From NCBI GenBank assembly GCA_019749835.1, contig JAIEPJ010000087.1:44327-108326 (forward strand): 64,000 nucleotides of DNA. Reading direction: 5' to 3'. The stretch comes from Phreatobacter sp. GTDB lineage: Bacteria; Pseudomonadota; Alphaproteobacteria; Rhizobiales; Phreatobacteraceae. The stretch's first letter is position 1. The number at the start of each line of letters is the position of its first letter. The position numbers were made by a program, and so were the translations under genes. Of this stretch, positions 1 to 8,418 are shown one piece after another. The notes under the pieces were generated by a model. That model was not told where the DNA came from and did not search any database. It saw only the letters and a list, made by a program, of their open reading frames with translations.

Positions 1-90
1 ATTCCGCGGCGCCTCGTCCACTCCTCCGCCGATGCCGGGCGACGCCGCCCAGCGCTGACAGTCCGGACGTCCGCGAGACAGGGCGCCCGA

Positions 91-408
91 TCAGCCGCGC
101 ACGATATCCTGCCCGTCCATCACCCAGCCCTTGATGCCGCCGGCCAGATGCGCGTTGTAGGGTTTGCCGGAACTCTGGGCGATTTCCGACGCCTGGAGCG
201 AGCGCATGCCGGCCGCGCACATGAACACGACGCGCTTGCCGTCCGGGTCGGGAATGGCGCGCGGATCGAAGCTGGAGAGCGGCAGGTTCAGCGCCCCCGG
301 AATGTGCGCCATCTGGAATTCATGCGGCTCGCGCACGTCGATCAGCAGGATGGTATCGTCCGAGAGCCCGCGGGCGACATCGTCATTGGAGAGGTCATGG
401 ACAGGCAT
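91..408 (-). CDS. Rhodanese-domain sulfurtransferase (single domain)
   Basis: A 105-residue cytoplasmic protein made of one rhodanese domain. It has the LIDVREPHEF entry motif near residue 22 and the active-site loop CAAGMR at residues 64-69, where Cys64 would carry the persulfide. Single-domain rhodaneses of this GlpE type pass sulfane sulfur to thiols or cyanide; the physiological acceptor is unknown. An upstream in-frame extension exists to 681, but it runs antisense through anmK coding sequence and has no domain similarity, so the ATG just before the domain is taken. The gene follows anmK on the same strand at a 44-base distance and may be co-transcribed with it. Confidence 0.88.
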   Translation of the reverse strand: MPVHDLSNDDVARGLSDDTILLIDVREPHEFQMAHIPGALNLPLSSFDPRAIPDPDGKRVVFMCAAGMRSLQASEIAQSSGKPYNAHLAGGIKGWVMDGQDIVRG

Positions 409-452
409 GGTGGGTCTCGGCTCGGGTGAGTCGGGGGTTTCGGGAGTATGGC

Positions 453-1544
453 CTAGGCGATGACGATCCCGCCAGTGACCGGCGCCTTGACCCCCGTGGT
501 CGAGGGATAGGTCAGCGGCAGGCCCTTCAGGCTCCGGACCGCCAGATAGGCAAAGGCCTGCGCCTCGAGGAAATCGGACGACCAGCCGACTTGCTCGCCG
601 GTGCGCACCTCCGCGCCTGTGACATAGGCCAGGAGCCGCAGCAGTTCCGGATTCCTGGCGCCACCCCCGCAGACGATCCACAGAACCGGCGGATCGGGCA
701 TGAAGTCGGCGGCGCGGGCGATGGAACGCGCGGTGAAGGATGTCAGTGTCGCCGCGCCGTCCTCGGTGGCGACATTGCCGACGATCGAGAAGGCGAAGGC
801 GTTGCGGTCAAGGGATTTCGGCGGCGGCTTGGCGAAGAAGGGATGGACCATGAGCCAGGCGAGCAGGGCCTCGTCGGCCCGCCCGCGCGCCGCGGTGGCG
901 CCGCCGGCATCCATGCGCGCGCCGGTGCGCTCGCCCATCCAGTCGTCGACCAGCGCATTGCCGGGCCCCGTGTCGAAGGCGAGCAGCGCCTCGTCCGAAC
1001 CGATCAGCGTGACATTGGCGACACCGCCGATATTCACCACGGCCAGCGGGCGGGGGAGGGCGGCCTGTGCGGCGAGAGCCCGGTGGAAGACCGGCACGAG
1101 CGGCGCACCCTGGCCGCCGGCCGCGACGTCGGCCTGGCGAAGATCGTAGACGACGGGAATGCCCAGCCGCTGGCGCAGGGCTTCGCCGTCGCCGATCTGT
1201 ACGGTCAGCCCGATCGCCGGGCGGTGCAGCACGGTCTGGCCGTGGAAGCCGACGACGCCGATGTCGCCGCGCGAGAGGCCGTTCTGCTCCAGGAAAAGCT
1301 CGACCGCCTCGGCATGGGCGCGGGTGACGAGGGCTTCGGCCCGGGCGAGGAGGGGCGTACGGGCCGTGCGATCGGTGAGCTGCGCGCCCTCCTTCAGGGC
1401 GGCGCGCAGGACAGCGCGTTCGTCCTCGCTGTAGGCGCGGTAGCCGGTCGGGCCGAAGCCGTCGATGGTCTCGCCGTCGGTCTCGACCAGCGCCACGTCG
1501 ACGCCGTCCAGGGAGGTTCCCGACATCAGGCCGATGGCGCGCAT
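453..1544 (-). CDS. anmK: Anhydro-N-acetylmuramic acid kinase AnmK
   Basis: A 363-residue kinase of the AnmK family, full length for the family. It opens the 1,6-anhydro ring of anhydroMurNAc and phosphorylates it to MurNAc-6-P during peptidoglycan recycling. The N-terminus carries the nucleotide-binding signature GLMSGTSLDGVDVAL (residues 5-19), the central region has FDTGPGNALVDDW with the catalytic Asp region, and the C-terminus has the VCGGGARNPELL loop. It is divergent from tyrS with about 100 bases between the start codons, an arrangement common in alphaproteobacteria. Family assignment is firm. Confidence 0.97.
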   Translation of the reverse strand: MRAIGLMSGTSLDGVDVALVETDGETIDGFGPTGYRAYSEDERAVLRAALKEGAQLTDRTARTPLLARAEALVTRAHAEAVELFLEQNGLSRGDIGVVGFHGQTVLHRPAIGLTVQIGDGEALRQRLGIPVVYDLRQADVAAGGQGAPLVPVFHRALAAQAALPRPLAVVNIGGVANVTLIGSDEALLAFDTGPGNALVDDWMGERTGARMDAGGATAARGRADEALLAWLMVHPFFAKPPPKSLDRNAFAFSIVGNVATEDGAATLTSFTARSIARAADFMPDPPVLWIVCGGGARNPELLRLLAYVTGAEVRTGEQVGWSSDFLEAQAFAYLAVRSLKGLPLTYPSTTGVKAPVTGGIVIA

Positions 1545-1642
1545 GGGTCCCGCCGATTCGAAGGGTGAAATGGGTGCCCGCTTCTGCTACACCGCGCCTC
1601 CGCCGGGGTTAAGTCCCGGCCTCAGCTCTCGTTGGAAAGATC

Positions 1643-2896
1643 ATGACCGCCCCCAGCTCCGACTTCCTGCGCATCCTCACCGAGCGCGGGTTCATCCACC
1701 AGTGTTCCGACATGCAGGGTCTCGACGCCCTGGCGGCCAAGGGGGATGTCGTCGCCTATGTGGGCTATGACTGCACGGCGCCCTCGCTCCATGTCGGTCA
1801 TCTCCTGTCGATCATGATGCTGCACTGGATGCAGAAGACCGGCGCCGGCAAGCCGATTACGCTGATGGGCGGCGGCACGACCCGCGTCGGCGACCCTTCC
1901 GGCCGCGACGAGACGCGCAAGATCCTCTCCATCGACGACATCAACGCCAACAAGGACGCGCTGAAGGGCGTCTTCGCCAAGCTCCTGACCTTCGGCGAGG
2001 GCCGGACCGACGCCATCATGCCCGACAATGCGGAGTGGCTGACCAAGCTCAACTACATCGAGATGCTGCGCGACATCGGCCGGCATTTCTCGGTGAACCG
2101 CATGATGACGATGGACTCCGTGCGCATGCGGCTGGAGCGCGAGCAGGAGCTCTCCTTCATCGAATTCAACTACATGATCCTCCAGTCCTACGATTTCGTC
2201 GAACTGGCGCGTCGTTACGGCACCAACCTGCAGATGGGCGGCTCCGACCAGTGGGGCAACATCGTCACCGGCGTCGATCTCGGCCGCCGCATGGGGACCC
2301 ACCAGCTCTATGCCCTGACCTGCCCGCTGCTGACCACGTCGTCCGGCGCCAAGATGGGCAAGACGGCCGCTGGCGCCGTCTGGCTCAATGCCGACATGCT
2401 GTCGAACTACGACTACTGGCAGTTCTGGCGGAATACCGAGGACGGTGACGTCGCCCGCTTCCTCAAGCTGTTCACGCTGCTGCCGATGGCCGAGATCGAC
2501 CGGCTCGCTTCGCTCCAGGGCGCCGAGATCAACGAGGCGAAGAAGGTGCTGGCGACGCAAGCCACCGCGCTGGTGCGCGGCCGCGAGGCGGCCGAGGCCG
2601 CCGCCGAGACGGCGATGAAGACCTTCGAACAGGGCGCGCTTGGCGACGACCTGCCGGTGGTGACCGTGCCGGCCGACGAACTCGCCGCCGGTATCGGCAT
2701 CCTCAGCCTGTTCGTTCGCGCCGGCCTCGTCGCCTCCAATGGCGAGGCCCGTCGTCAGGTCCAGGGCGGCGGACTCAAGCTCAACGACGAGACGGTGACC
2801 GACGCCCAGGCGATGGTGACCGGGGCAGCCCTGAAGGACGGTGTCGCCAAGCTGTCCTTCGGCCGCAAGAAACATGTGCTGGTGAAGGCAGGGTGA
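1643..2896 (+). CDS. tyrS: Tyrosyl-tRNA synthetase
   Basis: A 417-residue class I aminoacyl-tRNA synthetase that charges tRNA-Tyr. The HIGH motif appears as HVGH ([13 protein letters not shown], about residue 50) and the KMSKS loop as KMGKT ([11 protein letters not shown], about residue 235), a usual variant of bacterial TyrRS. The tyrosine pocket residues appear in GGSDQWGNI. The C-terminal 65 residues form an S4 RNA-binding domain ([17 protein letters not shown]). Full length. It is followed after four bases by the GST gene and may share its transcript. Confidence 0.98.
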   Translation: MTAPSSDFLRILTERGFIHQCSDMQGLDALAAKGDVVAYVGYDCTAPSLHVGHLLSIMMLHWMQKTGAGKPITLMGGGTTRVGDPSGRDETRKILSIDDINANKDALKGVFAKLLTFGEGRTDAIMPDNAEWLTKLNYIEMLRDIGRHFSVNRMMTMDSVRMRLEREQELSFIEFNYMILQSYDFVELARRYGTNLQMGGSDQWGNIVTGVDLGRRMGTHQLYALTCPLLTTSSGAKMGKTAAGAVWLNADMLSNYDYWQFWRNTEDGDVARFLKLFTLLPMAEIDRLASLQGAEINEAKKVLATQATALVRGREAAEAAAETAMKTFEQGALGDDLPVVTVPADELAAGIGILSLFVRAGLVASNGEARRQVQGGGLKLNDETVTDAQAMVTGAALKDGVAKLSFGRKKHVLVKAG

Positions 2897-2900
2897 GACC

Positions 2901-3518
2901 ATGACGATGAAGTTCTTCTACGGCCCGAAGACCTGCGCGCTGGCCTCGCGCATCGCGCTTGAGGAGGCGAACGCCTCCTATGAGCCCGTCCGTGTCGACT
3001 TCGCCTCGGGCGAGCAGACCAAGCCGGCCTTTCTCGCCGTCAATCCCAAGGGCCGCGTTCCCGCGCTGGTTACCGACCGCGGCGTTCTCACCGAGAACGT
3101 CGCGATTCTTGCTTTCGTCGCGCAGAGCCATCCTGACAAGGCCCTGGCGCCGCTCGCCGATCCCTTCGCGTTCGCGCAGATGCAGGCTTTCAACGCCTAT
3201 CTCGCCTCCACCGTGCACGTGAACCACGCCCACAAGCACCGCGGCGCGCGCTGGGCGACGGAGGAGAGCTCCTTCCTTGACATGCGCCGCAAGGTGCCGG
3301 AGACCATGGCGGCGAGCTTCCGCCTCATCGAGAATGACTTCTTCCGCGGCCCCTGGGTCATGGGTGAGGCCTATTCGGTGGCCGACGCCTATCTCTTCAC
3401 GGTGACGCGCTGGCTCGAGGGTGACGGCGTCGACGTGGCGCAGTTCCCGCGCGTCGCCGACCACCTGAAGCGCATGGGCGAGCGCCCGGCTGTGAAGGCG
3501 GCGCTGGCGGGCGAGTGA
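2901..3518 (+). CDS. Glutathione S-transferase family protein
   Basis: A 205-residue soluble GST. The N-terminal thioredoxin-like half begins FFYGPKTCALASRIALEE; the Cys in KTCALAS is at the catalytic position of bacterial beta-class GSTs. VPALVTDRGVLTENVAI supplies the cis-Pro and the glutathione gamma-glutamyl contacts. The all-alpha C-terminal half has the conserved N-capping region VADAYLFTV. Substrate unknown. It starts four bases after tyrS and ends immediately before the convergent yoeB stop codon. Confidence 0.9.
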   Translation: MTMKFFYGPKTCALASRIALEEANASYEPVRVDFASGEQTKPAFLAVNPKGRVPALVTDRGVLTENVAILAFVAQSHPDKALAPLADPFAFAQMQAFNAYLASTVHVNHAHKHRGARWATEESSFLDMRRKVPETMAASFRLIENDFFRGPWVMGEAYSVADAYLFTVTRWLEGDGVDVAQFPRVADHLKRMGERPAVKAALAGE

Positions 3519-3522
3519 GCCC

Positions 3523-3777
3523 TCAGTAGTGGTAGCGGCACTGGGCGATCTCGAGCACCTCGCCGCGCACGCGGTAGACGAGGCGGTGCTCCTGGTCGAT
3601 CCGCCGCGACCACCAGCCTTGGAATTCGTTTTTCAGCGGCTCCGGCTTGCCCGTGCAGGTGAAGGGCGTCAGTCTGCACTCGCGGATCAGAGCGTTCAGC
3701 CTCTTCGGAATCTTGCGGTCCGACTCCTGCCAGTACAGGTAGTCCTCCCAAGCGAGGGGATGGCACGCGACGGTCAT
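3523..3777 (-). CDS. yoeB: YoeB-type mRNA interferase toxin
   Basis: An 84-residue toxin, exactly the length of E. coli YoeB. The ribosome-dependent RNase fold is recognisable from DYLYWQESDRKI, GKPEPLK, WWSRRIDQEHRLVY and the C-terminal CRYHY. The catalytic residues known from E. coli YoeB are present at the same numbers: Glu46, Arg65 and His83, with the terminal Tyr84. The gene therefore looks intact and active. It overlaps the 3' end of its antitoxin gene by four bases (ATGA), giving translational coupling, and lies convergent to the GST gene with a four-base gap. Confidence 0.96.
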   Translation of the reverse strand: MTVACHPLAWEDYLYWQESDRKIPKRLNALIRECRLTPFTCTGKPEPLKNEFQGWWSRRIDQEHRLVYRVRGEVLEIAQCRYHY

Positions 3778-4028
3778 TTCAGTAGATCGCGCTCGACGCC
3801 CTGACCTTCATCAAGTTCGGCGATGGCTTCGAGCAGACGCCGACGGTTCTCGGGGCTCTTCGTCAGATAGGTCGTCTCCTCCATCGACGTGCAATCCTCC
3901 AGCGAGATCAACACCGCGGGAGGTTTGCCGCCCTCCCGGGTGATCAGCACCGGCATATGGTCCGCCGTCACCTGGTCAAGCGTGGCGGCGAGGGTCTTGC
4001 GGAGTTCGGTCGAGGTCTTGACACGCAT
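3774..4028 (-). CDS. yefM: YefM/Phd-family antitoxin
   Basis: An 84-residue antitoxin. The N-terminal half (STELRKTLAATLDQV, then DHMPVLITREGGKPPAVLISLEDC) is the Phd/YefM DNA-binding and dimerisation domain; the C-terminal tail (TTYLTKSPENRRRLLEAI) is the disordered segment that wraps the toxin. The reading frame stays open upstream to 4127, but that part encodes nothing antitoxin-like and overlaps leuD, so the ATG directly before the domain is used. No clear Shine-Dalgarno sequence precedes it, and an operator palindrome begins only ten bases upstream, so the message may be leaderless or nearly so. Confidence 0.94.
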   Translation of the reverse strand: MRVKTSTELRKTLAATLDQVTADHMPVLITREGGKPPAVLISLEDCTSMEETTYLTKSPENRRRLLEAIAELDEGQGVERDLLK

Positions 4029-4037
4029 CGGGAGAAT

Positions 4038-4053
4038 GTACGCCAAAGCGTAC
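4038..4053. promoter_or_regulatory. Putative YefM/YoeB autoregulatory operator
   Basis: Perfect inverted repeat GTACGC-caaa-GCGTAC, ten bases upstream of the yefM start codon. E. coli YefM binds palindromes with a TGTACA core at its own promoter; the shared GTAC elements and the position support the same autorepressor role here. The right arm itself is part of the palindrome GCGTACGC. Binding is inferred, not shown. Confidence 0.6.
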
Positions 4054-4059
4054 GCGATC

Positions 4060-4641
4060 TTAAACGCGCCGCGGCGCCGCCCAGGGCCTTGCTCCGGCAT
4101 CGCGCGCCGTGAACGAGGCGATGGCATCGCCTTCGGCGAGGGTCAGGTCGATGTCGTCCCAGCCGTTCAGCAATTGGGTGCGCCAGACCGGATCGATCGA
4201 GAAGGGCACCACGACATTGCCGCAGGCGATGGTCTGCGCCGCGAGGTCGACGGTGACCGGCAGGTCCGCCGTGTCAAGCAGCCGTTCCGCGTCCTCCTCG
4301 CTCACCATGGCCGGCACCACGCCGTTCTTGACGCAGTTGGAGGCGAAGATGTCGCCGAAGGTCGGCGCGATGACGGCGCGGAAGCCGAAATCCGCCAGCG
4401 CATAAACCGCTGCCTCGCGCGACGAGCCGCAGCCGAAATTGCGCCGCGCCACCAGGATGGTCTGGCCGGCGCGAGGGGCGGGGGCCGTGCCCTCGGCGGC
4501 GAGGTCGTGCAGGAGAAAACGGCCATAGCCCTCCGGTTGGCGCGGCTCCTTCATGAAGCGCGCGGGGATGAGCTGATCGGTGTCCACATTGGCCACCGCC
4601 AGTTTCAGCATCGCGGCCGTATCACGTGTGAACGGCTTCAT
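4060..4641 (-). CDS. leuD: LeuD-like hydro-lyase small subunit (aconitase family)
   Basis: A 193-residue small subunit of the 3-isopropylmalate dehydratase family, about the usual length. It has [13 protein letters not shown] near residue 18 and the hallmark substrate loop [10 protein letters not shown] near residue 78, followed by [15 protein letters not shown]. It pairs with the [4Fe-4S] large subunit encoded just upstream; its ATG overlaps the leuC stop codon by four bases. Neighbouring genes are catabolic, not leucine-biosynthetic (no leuA or leuB nearby), so the substrate may be another malate-type hydroxy acid. Family is certain, substrate is not. Confidence 0.88.
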   Translation of the reverse strand: MKPFTRDTAAMLKLAVANVDTDQLIPARFMKEPRQPEGYGRFLLHDLAAEGTAPAPRAGQTILVARRNFGCGSSREAAVYALADFGFRAVIAPTFGDIFASNCVKNGVVPAMVSEEDAERLLDTADLPVTVDLAAQTIACGNVVVPFSIDPVWRTQLLNGWDDIDLTLAEGDAIASFTARDAGARPWAAPRRV

Positions 4642-6034
4642 GCGAACCGCCTGACATCGGTGAGCGTGCCGGTGACCGCGGCCGCCGCCGCCATGGCCGG
4701 CGACATCAGGTGGGTACGCGCCCCCGGCCCCTGGCGGCCCTTGAAATTGCGGTTGGTGGTCGAGGCGCAGCGTTCGCCCGCGGGAACGATGTCGCCGTTC
4801 ATGCCCACACACATGGAACAGCCCGACTCCACCCAGTCCAGCCCGGCCTCGGTGAAGATGCGGGCGAGGCCCTCCTCCTCGGCCTGGCGCTTGACCAGCG
4901 AGGAGCCCGGCGAGACGAGCCCCGGCACCACCGCTCTGCGGCCGGCAAGGATCTGCGCCGCGGCGCGCAGGTCCTCGATGCGCGCATTGGTGCAGGAGCC
5001 GATGAAGACACGGTCGATGGCAACCGACTGCAGCGCCTGTCCCGGCGTCAGGGCCATGTAGTCGAGCGCATCGCGCGCCGCCGCGGCCTTGATCGGGTCA
5101 GCGATGCGGTCGGGATCGGGCACGTGGGCATCGATCGGCAGGGCCTGTTCCGGGCTGATGCCCCAGGTCACGGTCGGCGCGATAGCGGCCGCGGCGAGGC
5201 TCACCTCGCGGTCGAAGACGGCGTCGGCGTCGCTGACCAGACCGGCCCAGTCCGCCATCGCCTGGTCCCAAGCGCCCCCTCCGGCGCGAAGGGCCGGCCC
5301 TTGAGATAGGCGAAGGTGACGGCATCGGGAGCGACCATCCCGCAGCGCCCGCCAGCCTCGATCGACATGTTGCAGAGGGTCATCCGCCCCTCCATCGACA
5401 GGGCGCGGATGGCCGAGCCCGCATATTCGATGGCATGGCCGGCCGCCCCGTCGGCGCCGATCGCGGCGATGACGGTGAGCATGATGTCCTTGGCGGTGAT
5501 GCCGGGCGCCGTCCGTCCATCGACGCTGATCCGCATCCGTTTCGGCTTCTTCTGCCAGAGCGTCTGGGTTGCCAGGACATGGGCGACCTCGGAGGCGCCG
5601 ATCCCGAAGGCATGGGCGCCGAAGGCCCCGTGGGTGGAGGTGTGGCTGTCGCCGCAGACGACGGTGAGGCCAGGCAGGGTAAGGCCCTGTTCGGTGCCCG
5701 TCACGTGGACGATGCCCTGCCGCCTGTCGTCGAGCCCGAACAGCGTGATGCCATGGGCGGCGGTATTGGAGCCGAGCTGCGCGACCATGCGGGCGATCGA
5801 GGCGTCGGGCACCGGGCCGCCGCGGCCGCGGGTCGGGACATAGTGATCGGCCACCCCGAAGGTGAGGTCCGGCCGGGCCACAGGCACGCCCCGGGCCGCG
5901 ATCTGACCGAAGGCATGATGCGAGCCTTCATGGACGAAATGGCGGTCGATCCACAGCAGCGACAGGCCGTCGGCCCGGCGCGCCACCACGTGGCGATCCC
6001 AGAGCCTGTCGAACAGGGTGGCAGGCAAATCCAC
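4638..6034 (-). pseudogene. leuC: LeuC-like hydro-lyase large subunit, frameshifted
   Basis: Together the two reading frames encode a full-length aconitase-family large subunit of about 466 residues. The N-terminal part (to about 5270) contains [39 protein letters not shown] and [15 protein letters not shown]; the C-terminal part contains [27 protein letters not shown] and [12 protein letters not shown], which supply the three Fe-S cysteines. The frame changes in the stretch [13 protein letters not shown] at the run of five C (five G on the coding strand) at 5275-5279; a sixth G would restore one frame. GTG at 6034 is preferred as start because GGAG lies six bases ahead (6041-6044). It may be a sequencing error or a true null allele. 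The intact leuD argues for recent or artefactual damage. Confidence 0.85.
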
Positions 6035-6068
6035 TCTCAACTCCGCGACGACGCTTGACGGACGAACA

Positions 6069-6114
6069 TTGTATCATAGGATAGACAAAGCTGGAAATAT
6101 CTCTATCTCTATCC
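6069..6114. promoter_or_regulatory. Candidate GntR operator region between leuC and gntR
   Basis: The A+T-rich part of the divergent intergenic region contains a TTGT-N12-ACAA element (6069-6088) and an inverted pair GGATAGA (6079-6085) / TCTATCC (6108-6114). GntR/HutC-type regulators usually bind such sites next to their own genes, so control of both the leuCD and gntR directions is plausible. The palindromes are imperfect, and binding is inferred only from position. Confidence 0.4.
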
Positions 6115-6216
6115 ATCGAACAGGCCGGCAGACAAATGCAAACCGTCGCACTGCCTAGCAAGGGGTCCGCGCCAATGCGCCCCGGTGTGACAACCGGACT
6201 GCGAGGGAGCGAGGCC

Positions 6217-7023
6217 ATGGCTGAAGCCATCGAAACATCCAAGACACGACGGGTCTATCTGACCTTGCGCGACCGAATCTCGTCGGGGGAACTGACGCCG
6301 GGCACCCGCCTGCCGTCCGAGCCGGACCTCGCCGATCTGCACGACGTCTCGCGGGTGACGATTCGTCGGGCGCTGGCGGAACTCGAGCGCGAGGGTCTGA
6401 TCTCGCGACGGCCGGGTGCCGGCACCTTCATCACGGCACGGATGATCAAGCGGCCGATCGTCGCAGACCTGTCGAACGCGCTGGCCCATCTGGTCGAGAT
6501 GGGACGGTCGACCGATGTACGGCTCCTGCAGTTTGGCTATGTCGACGCCAATCCCGATGTCGCCGAGGCGCTGAAGCTCGATGCCGGCGAGCGGGTGCAG
6601 CGATCGGTGCGCGTGCGCATCATCGACGGCGAGCCCTTCTCCTACCTCGTCACCCATGTGCCTCAGCGCATCGGCACGACCTATACCGAGGCGGAGCTGG
6701 GCGTGCAGCCTTTGCTGACCCTTATCGAGCGTTCCGGCGTCAAGGTCGACCGCGCCACCCAGACGATCTCCGCCGCCCTCGCCGGTCCGGATATTGCCGA
6801 AGCGCTCGGCGTCGACATCGGTGCACCGCTGTTGTCGTTGAACCGCGTCGTCTTCGACATGAAGCGGCGCGGCATCGAGCACCTCGCGGCCTTCTACCGG
6901 CCGGACCGCTATTCCTTCCAGATGGATCTGGTCCGGATCGATTCCGGCGGAGACAGGCTGTGGTCCCCGGTTGAGCGTCTGCGCATGGGCATCGGTCTCA
7001 ACGGGGCCGGTGCCAACGACTGA
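6217..7023 (+). CDS. GntR-family (HutC/UTRA) transcriptional regulator
   Basis: A 268-residue regulator with an N-terminal winged helix (VYLTLRDRISSGELTPG, LPSEPDLADLHDVSRVTIRRAL, about residues 14-80) and a C-terminal UTRA ligand-binding domain (from about residue 100; RVRIIDGEPFSYLVTHVP). The preferred ATG has GAGG just ahead; upstream in-frame ATGs add only low-complexity sequence. It sits between the divergent leuCD genes and the co-directional ABC and lyase operon, so it is the likely pathway-specific regulator of the island, with a pathway intermediate as inducer. A strong hairpin follows the stop codon. Confidence 0.9.
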   Translation: MAEAIETSKTRRVYLTLRDRISSGELTPGTRLPSEPDLADLHDVSRVTIRRALAELEREGLISRRPGAGTFITARMIKRPIVADLSNALAHLVEMGRSTDVRLLQFGYVDANPDVAEALKLDAGERVQRSVRVRIIDGEPFSYLVTHVPQRIGTTYTEAELGVQPLLTLIERSGVKVDRATQTISAALAGPDIAEALGVDIGAPLLSLNRVVFDMKRRGIEHLAAFYRPDRYSFQMDLVRIDSGGDRLWSPVERLRMGIGLNGAGAND

Positions 7024-7030
7024 TGGGATC

Positions 7031-7052
7031 CCGCCGGCCTCACGGCCGGCGG
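7031..7052 (+). terminator. GC-rich hairpin after gntR
   Basis: Perfect 9-bp stem (CCGCCGGCC / GGCCGGCGG) with a four-base loop, eight bases after the gntR stop codon. There is no T-run, so it may only attenuate transcription or stabilise RNA ends between the regulator and the transporter genes. Confidence 0.5.
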
Positions 7053-7123
7053 CTTCGGCAGAACGACAAGAACCGGCCGAAGCCGGTCGTCTTTCAGAGT
7101 GTAACAGACGGAGAAGAGCGACC

Positions 7124-8341
7124 ATGACCGCCTGGAATGATACGACGCGACGCAGCCTTCTGAAGACCGGCGCCGCGGGCGCCGCCATCCTGTCGGCCCC
7201 GGGCCTCCTGCGGGCGCAAGCCGCCCCTGTGAAGCTCGGCATCCTTCAACCGGTGACCGGGGCGCTCGCCCAGGATGGCGAATACGGCCGCCTCGGCGCC
7301 CAACTCGCCATCGACGAGATCAACAAGGCCGGCGGCATCAAGTCGCTCGGCGGCGCCATGATCGAAATGGTCTTCGGCGACGCCCGCTCGAGCCCGGAGG
7401 CCGGCTCCCAGGAAGTGGAGAAGATGCATGCCGAGGGCGTCTCCGCCATCGTCGGCGGCTTCGCCTCGCCGATCTGCCTTGCCGCTTCGCAGGCCGCGTC
7501 CCGCTACGACATCGCCTATGCGGTTGATGTCGGCGTCTCCGACCAGATCGTTTCGCGCGGCCTCAAGAACACCTTCCGCTTCGGCCCCGGCTTCGGCGCC
7601 GTGACCCGCGCCGCCATCGACAACCTGGTCAAGCTCAACGACGCCGCAGGCAAGCCGGCCAGGACGGTGGTGCTGGTCCACGAGGACGGCCTGTTTGGCT
7701 CGGGACTCGCCAAGCTGATGAACGACCGCCTCTCCGCGCTCGGATTCCAGATCCTCGAGACCATCCCGCATCCGACGCCGGCCCGCGACATGTCCAATGT
7801 CGCGCTGCGAATCCGGGCGCTCAACCCCGACCTCGTCATCCCGTCGAGCTATTACGGCGAGTTCGTGCTGCTCGCCCGCACGATGCAGCAGCAGCGGATC
7901 CGGCCGAAGGGCATCTATGCGGTCCTCAATGGCGCGGCCTCGAACTTCCGCTTCGTCCGTGAATTCCCTGACGCCGCCAACAACGTCATGGATTGCAACC
8001 ACTGGGCCGATCCGCGCAAGCCGAAGACCGCCGAGCTGCGCCGTCAGGTCGAGGCCACGGGCCGCTTCTGGCTCTACAACGTGCCGCTGAACTATTCCTC
8101 GGTGCGTCTGGTCGCCGATGCCATCGAGCGCTCGGGTTCGCGCGATCGCATCAAGATCATCGAAGCCATGGCGACCTCCACCTTCGCCGACCACATCATG
8201 CCCTATGGTCCGACGAAGTTCGAGAACGGCCAGAACACCGCCGCCGCTCCGGTCAATACCCAGGTGCAGAACGGCGACATCAAGGTGATCTTCCCCGACA
8301 CGTTCGCCGACGCCAAGCCGGTCTTCCCCGTCACCGGCTGA
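7124..8341 (+). CDS. Liv-type ABC transporter substrate-binding protein
   Basis: A 405-residue periplasmic receptor of the leucine/amide-binding (type I periplasmic) family. The N-terminus TTRRSLLKTGAAGAAILSA is a Tat-type signal peptide with twin arginines and a cleavage site near LLRAQA. The mature part starts VKLGILQPVTGALAQDGEYG and has two Rossmann-like lobes (FRFGPGFGAVTRAAIDNL; NPDLVIPSSYYGEFVLL). This family binds amino acids, amides, urea or aromatic acids. It is first in the five-gene importer of the island. The long in-frame extension upstream overlaps gntR and is rejected; GGAGAAGAG precedes the chosen ATG. Confidence 0.93.
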   Translation: MTAWNDTTRRSLLKTGAAGAAILSAPGLLRAQAAPVKLGILQPVTGALAQDGEYGRLGAQLAIDEINKAGGIKSLGGAMIEMVFGDARSSPEAGSQEVEKMHAEGVSAIVGGFASPICLAASQAASRYDIAYAVDVGVSDQIVSRGLKNTFRFGPGFGAVTRAAIDNLVKLNDAAGKPARTVVLVHEDGLFGSGLAKLMNDRLSALGFQILETIPHPTPARDMSNVALRIRALNPDLVIPSSYYGEFVLLARTMQQQRIRPKGIYAVLNGAASNFRFVREFPDAANNVMDCNHWADPRKPKTAELRRQVEATGRFWLYNVPLNYSSVRLVADAIERSGSRDRIKIIEAMATSTFADHIMPYGPTKFENGQNTAAAPVNTQVQNGDIKVIFPDTFADAKPVFPVTG

Positions 8342-8362
8342 CGCCACCGCCCCGCTCCCTCC

Positions 8363-8392
8363 ACCCCGCGGCTGGTTCGCCCGCCGCGGGGT
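8363..8392 (+). terminator. Intra-operon stem-loop after the substrate-binding protein gene
   Basis: Perfect 10-bp stem (ACCCCGCGGC / GCCGCGGGGT) with a ten-base loop between the receptor gene and the first permease gene. Such stem-loops commonly stabilise the receptor message or partly terminate, giving more receptor than membrane components. No T-run follows. Confidence 0.55.
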
Positions 8393-8418
8393 CTTCATGC
8401 CGGTGAGGTTTTTCTCCC

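Noticed and set aside
426-1568. Long plus-strand open frame opposite anmK
   Set aside because: It is the antisense shadow of anmK in GC-rich DNA; its translation is Arg/Gly/Asp-rich low complexity with no domain.
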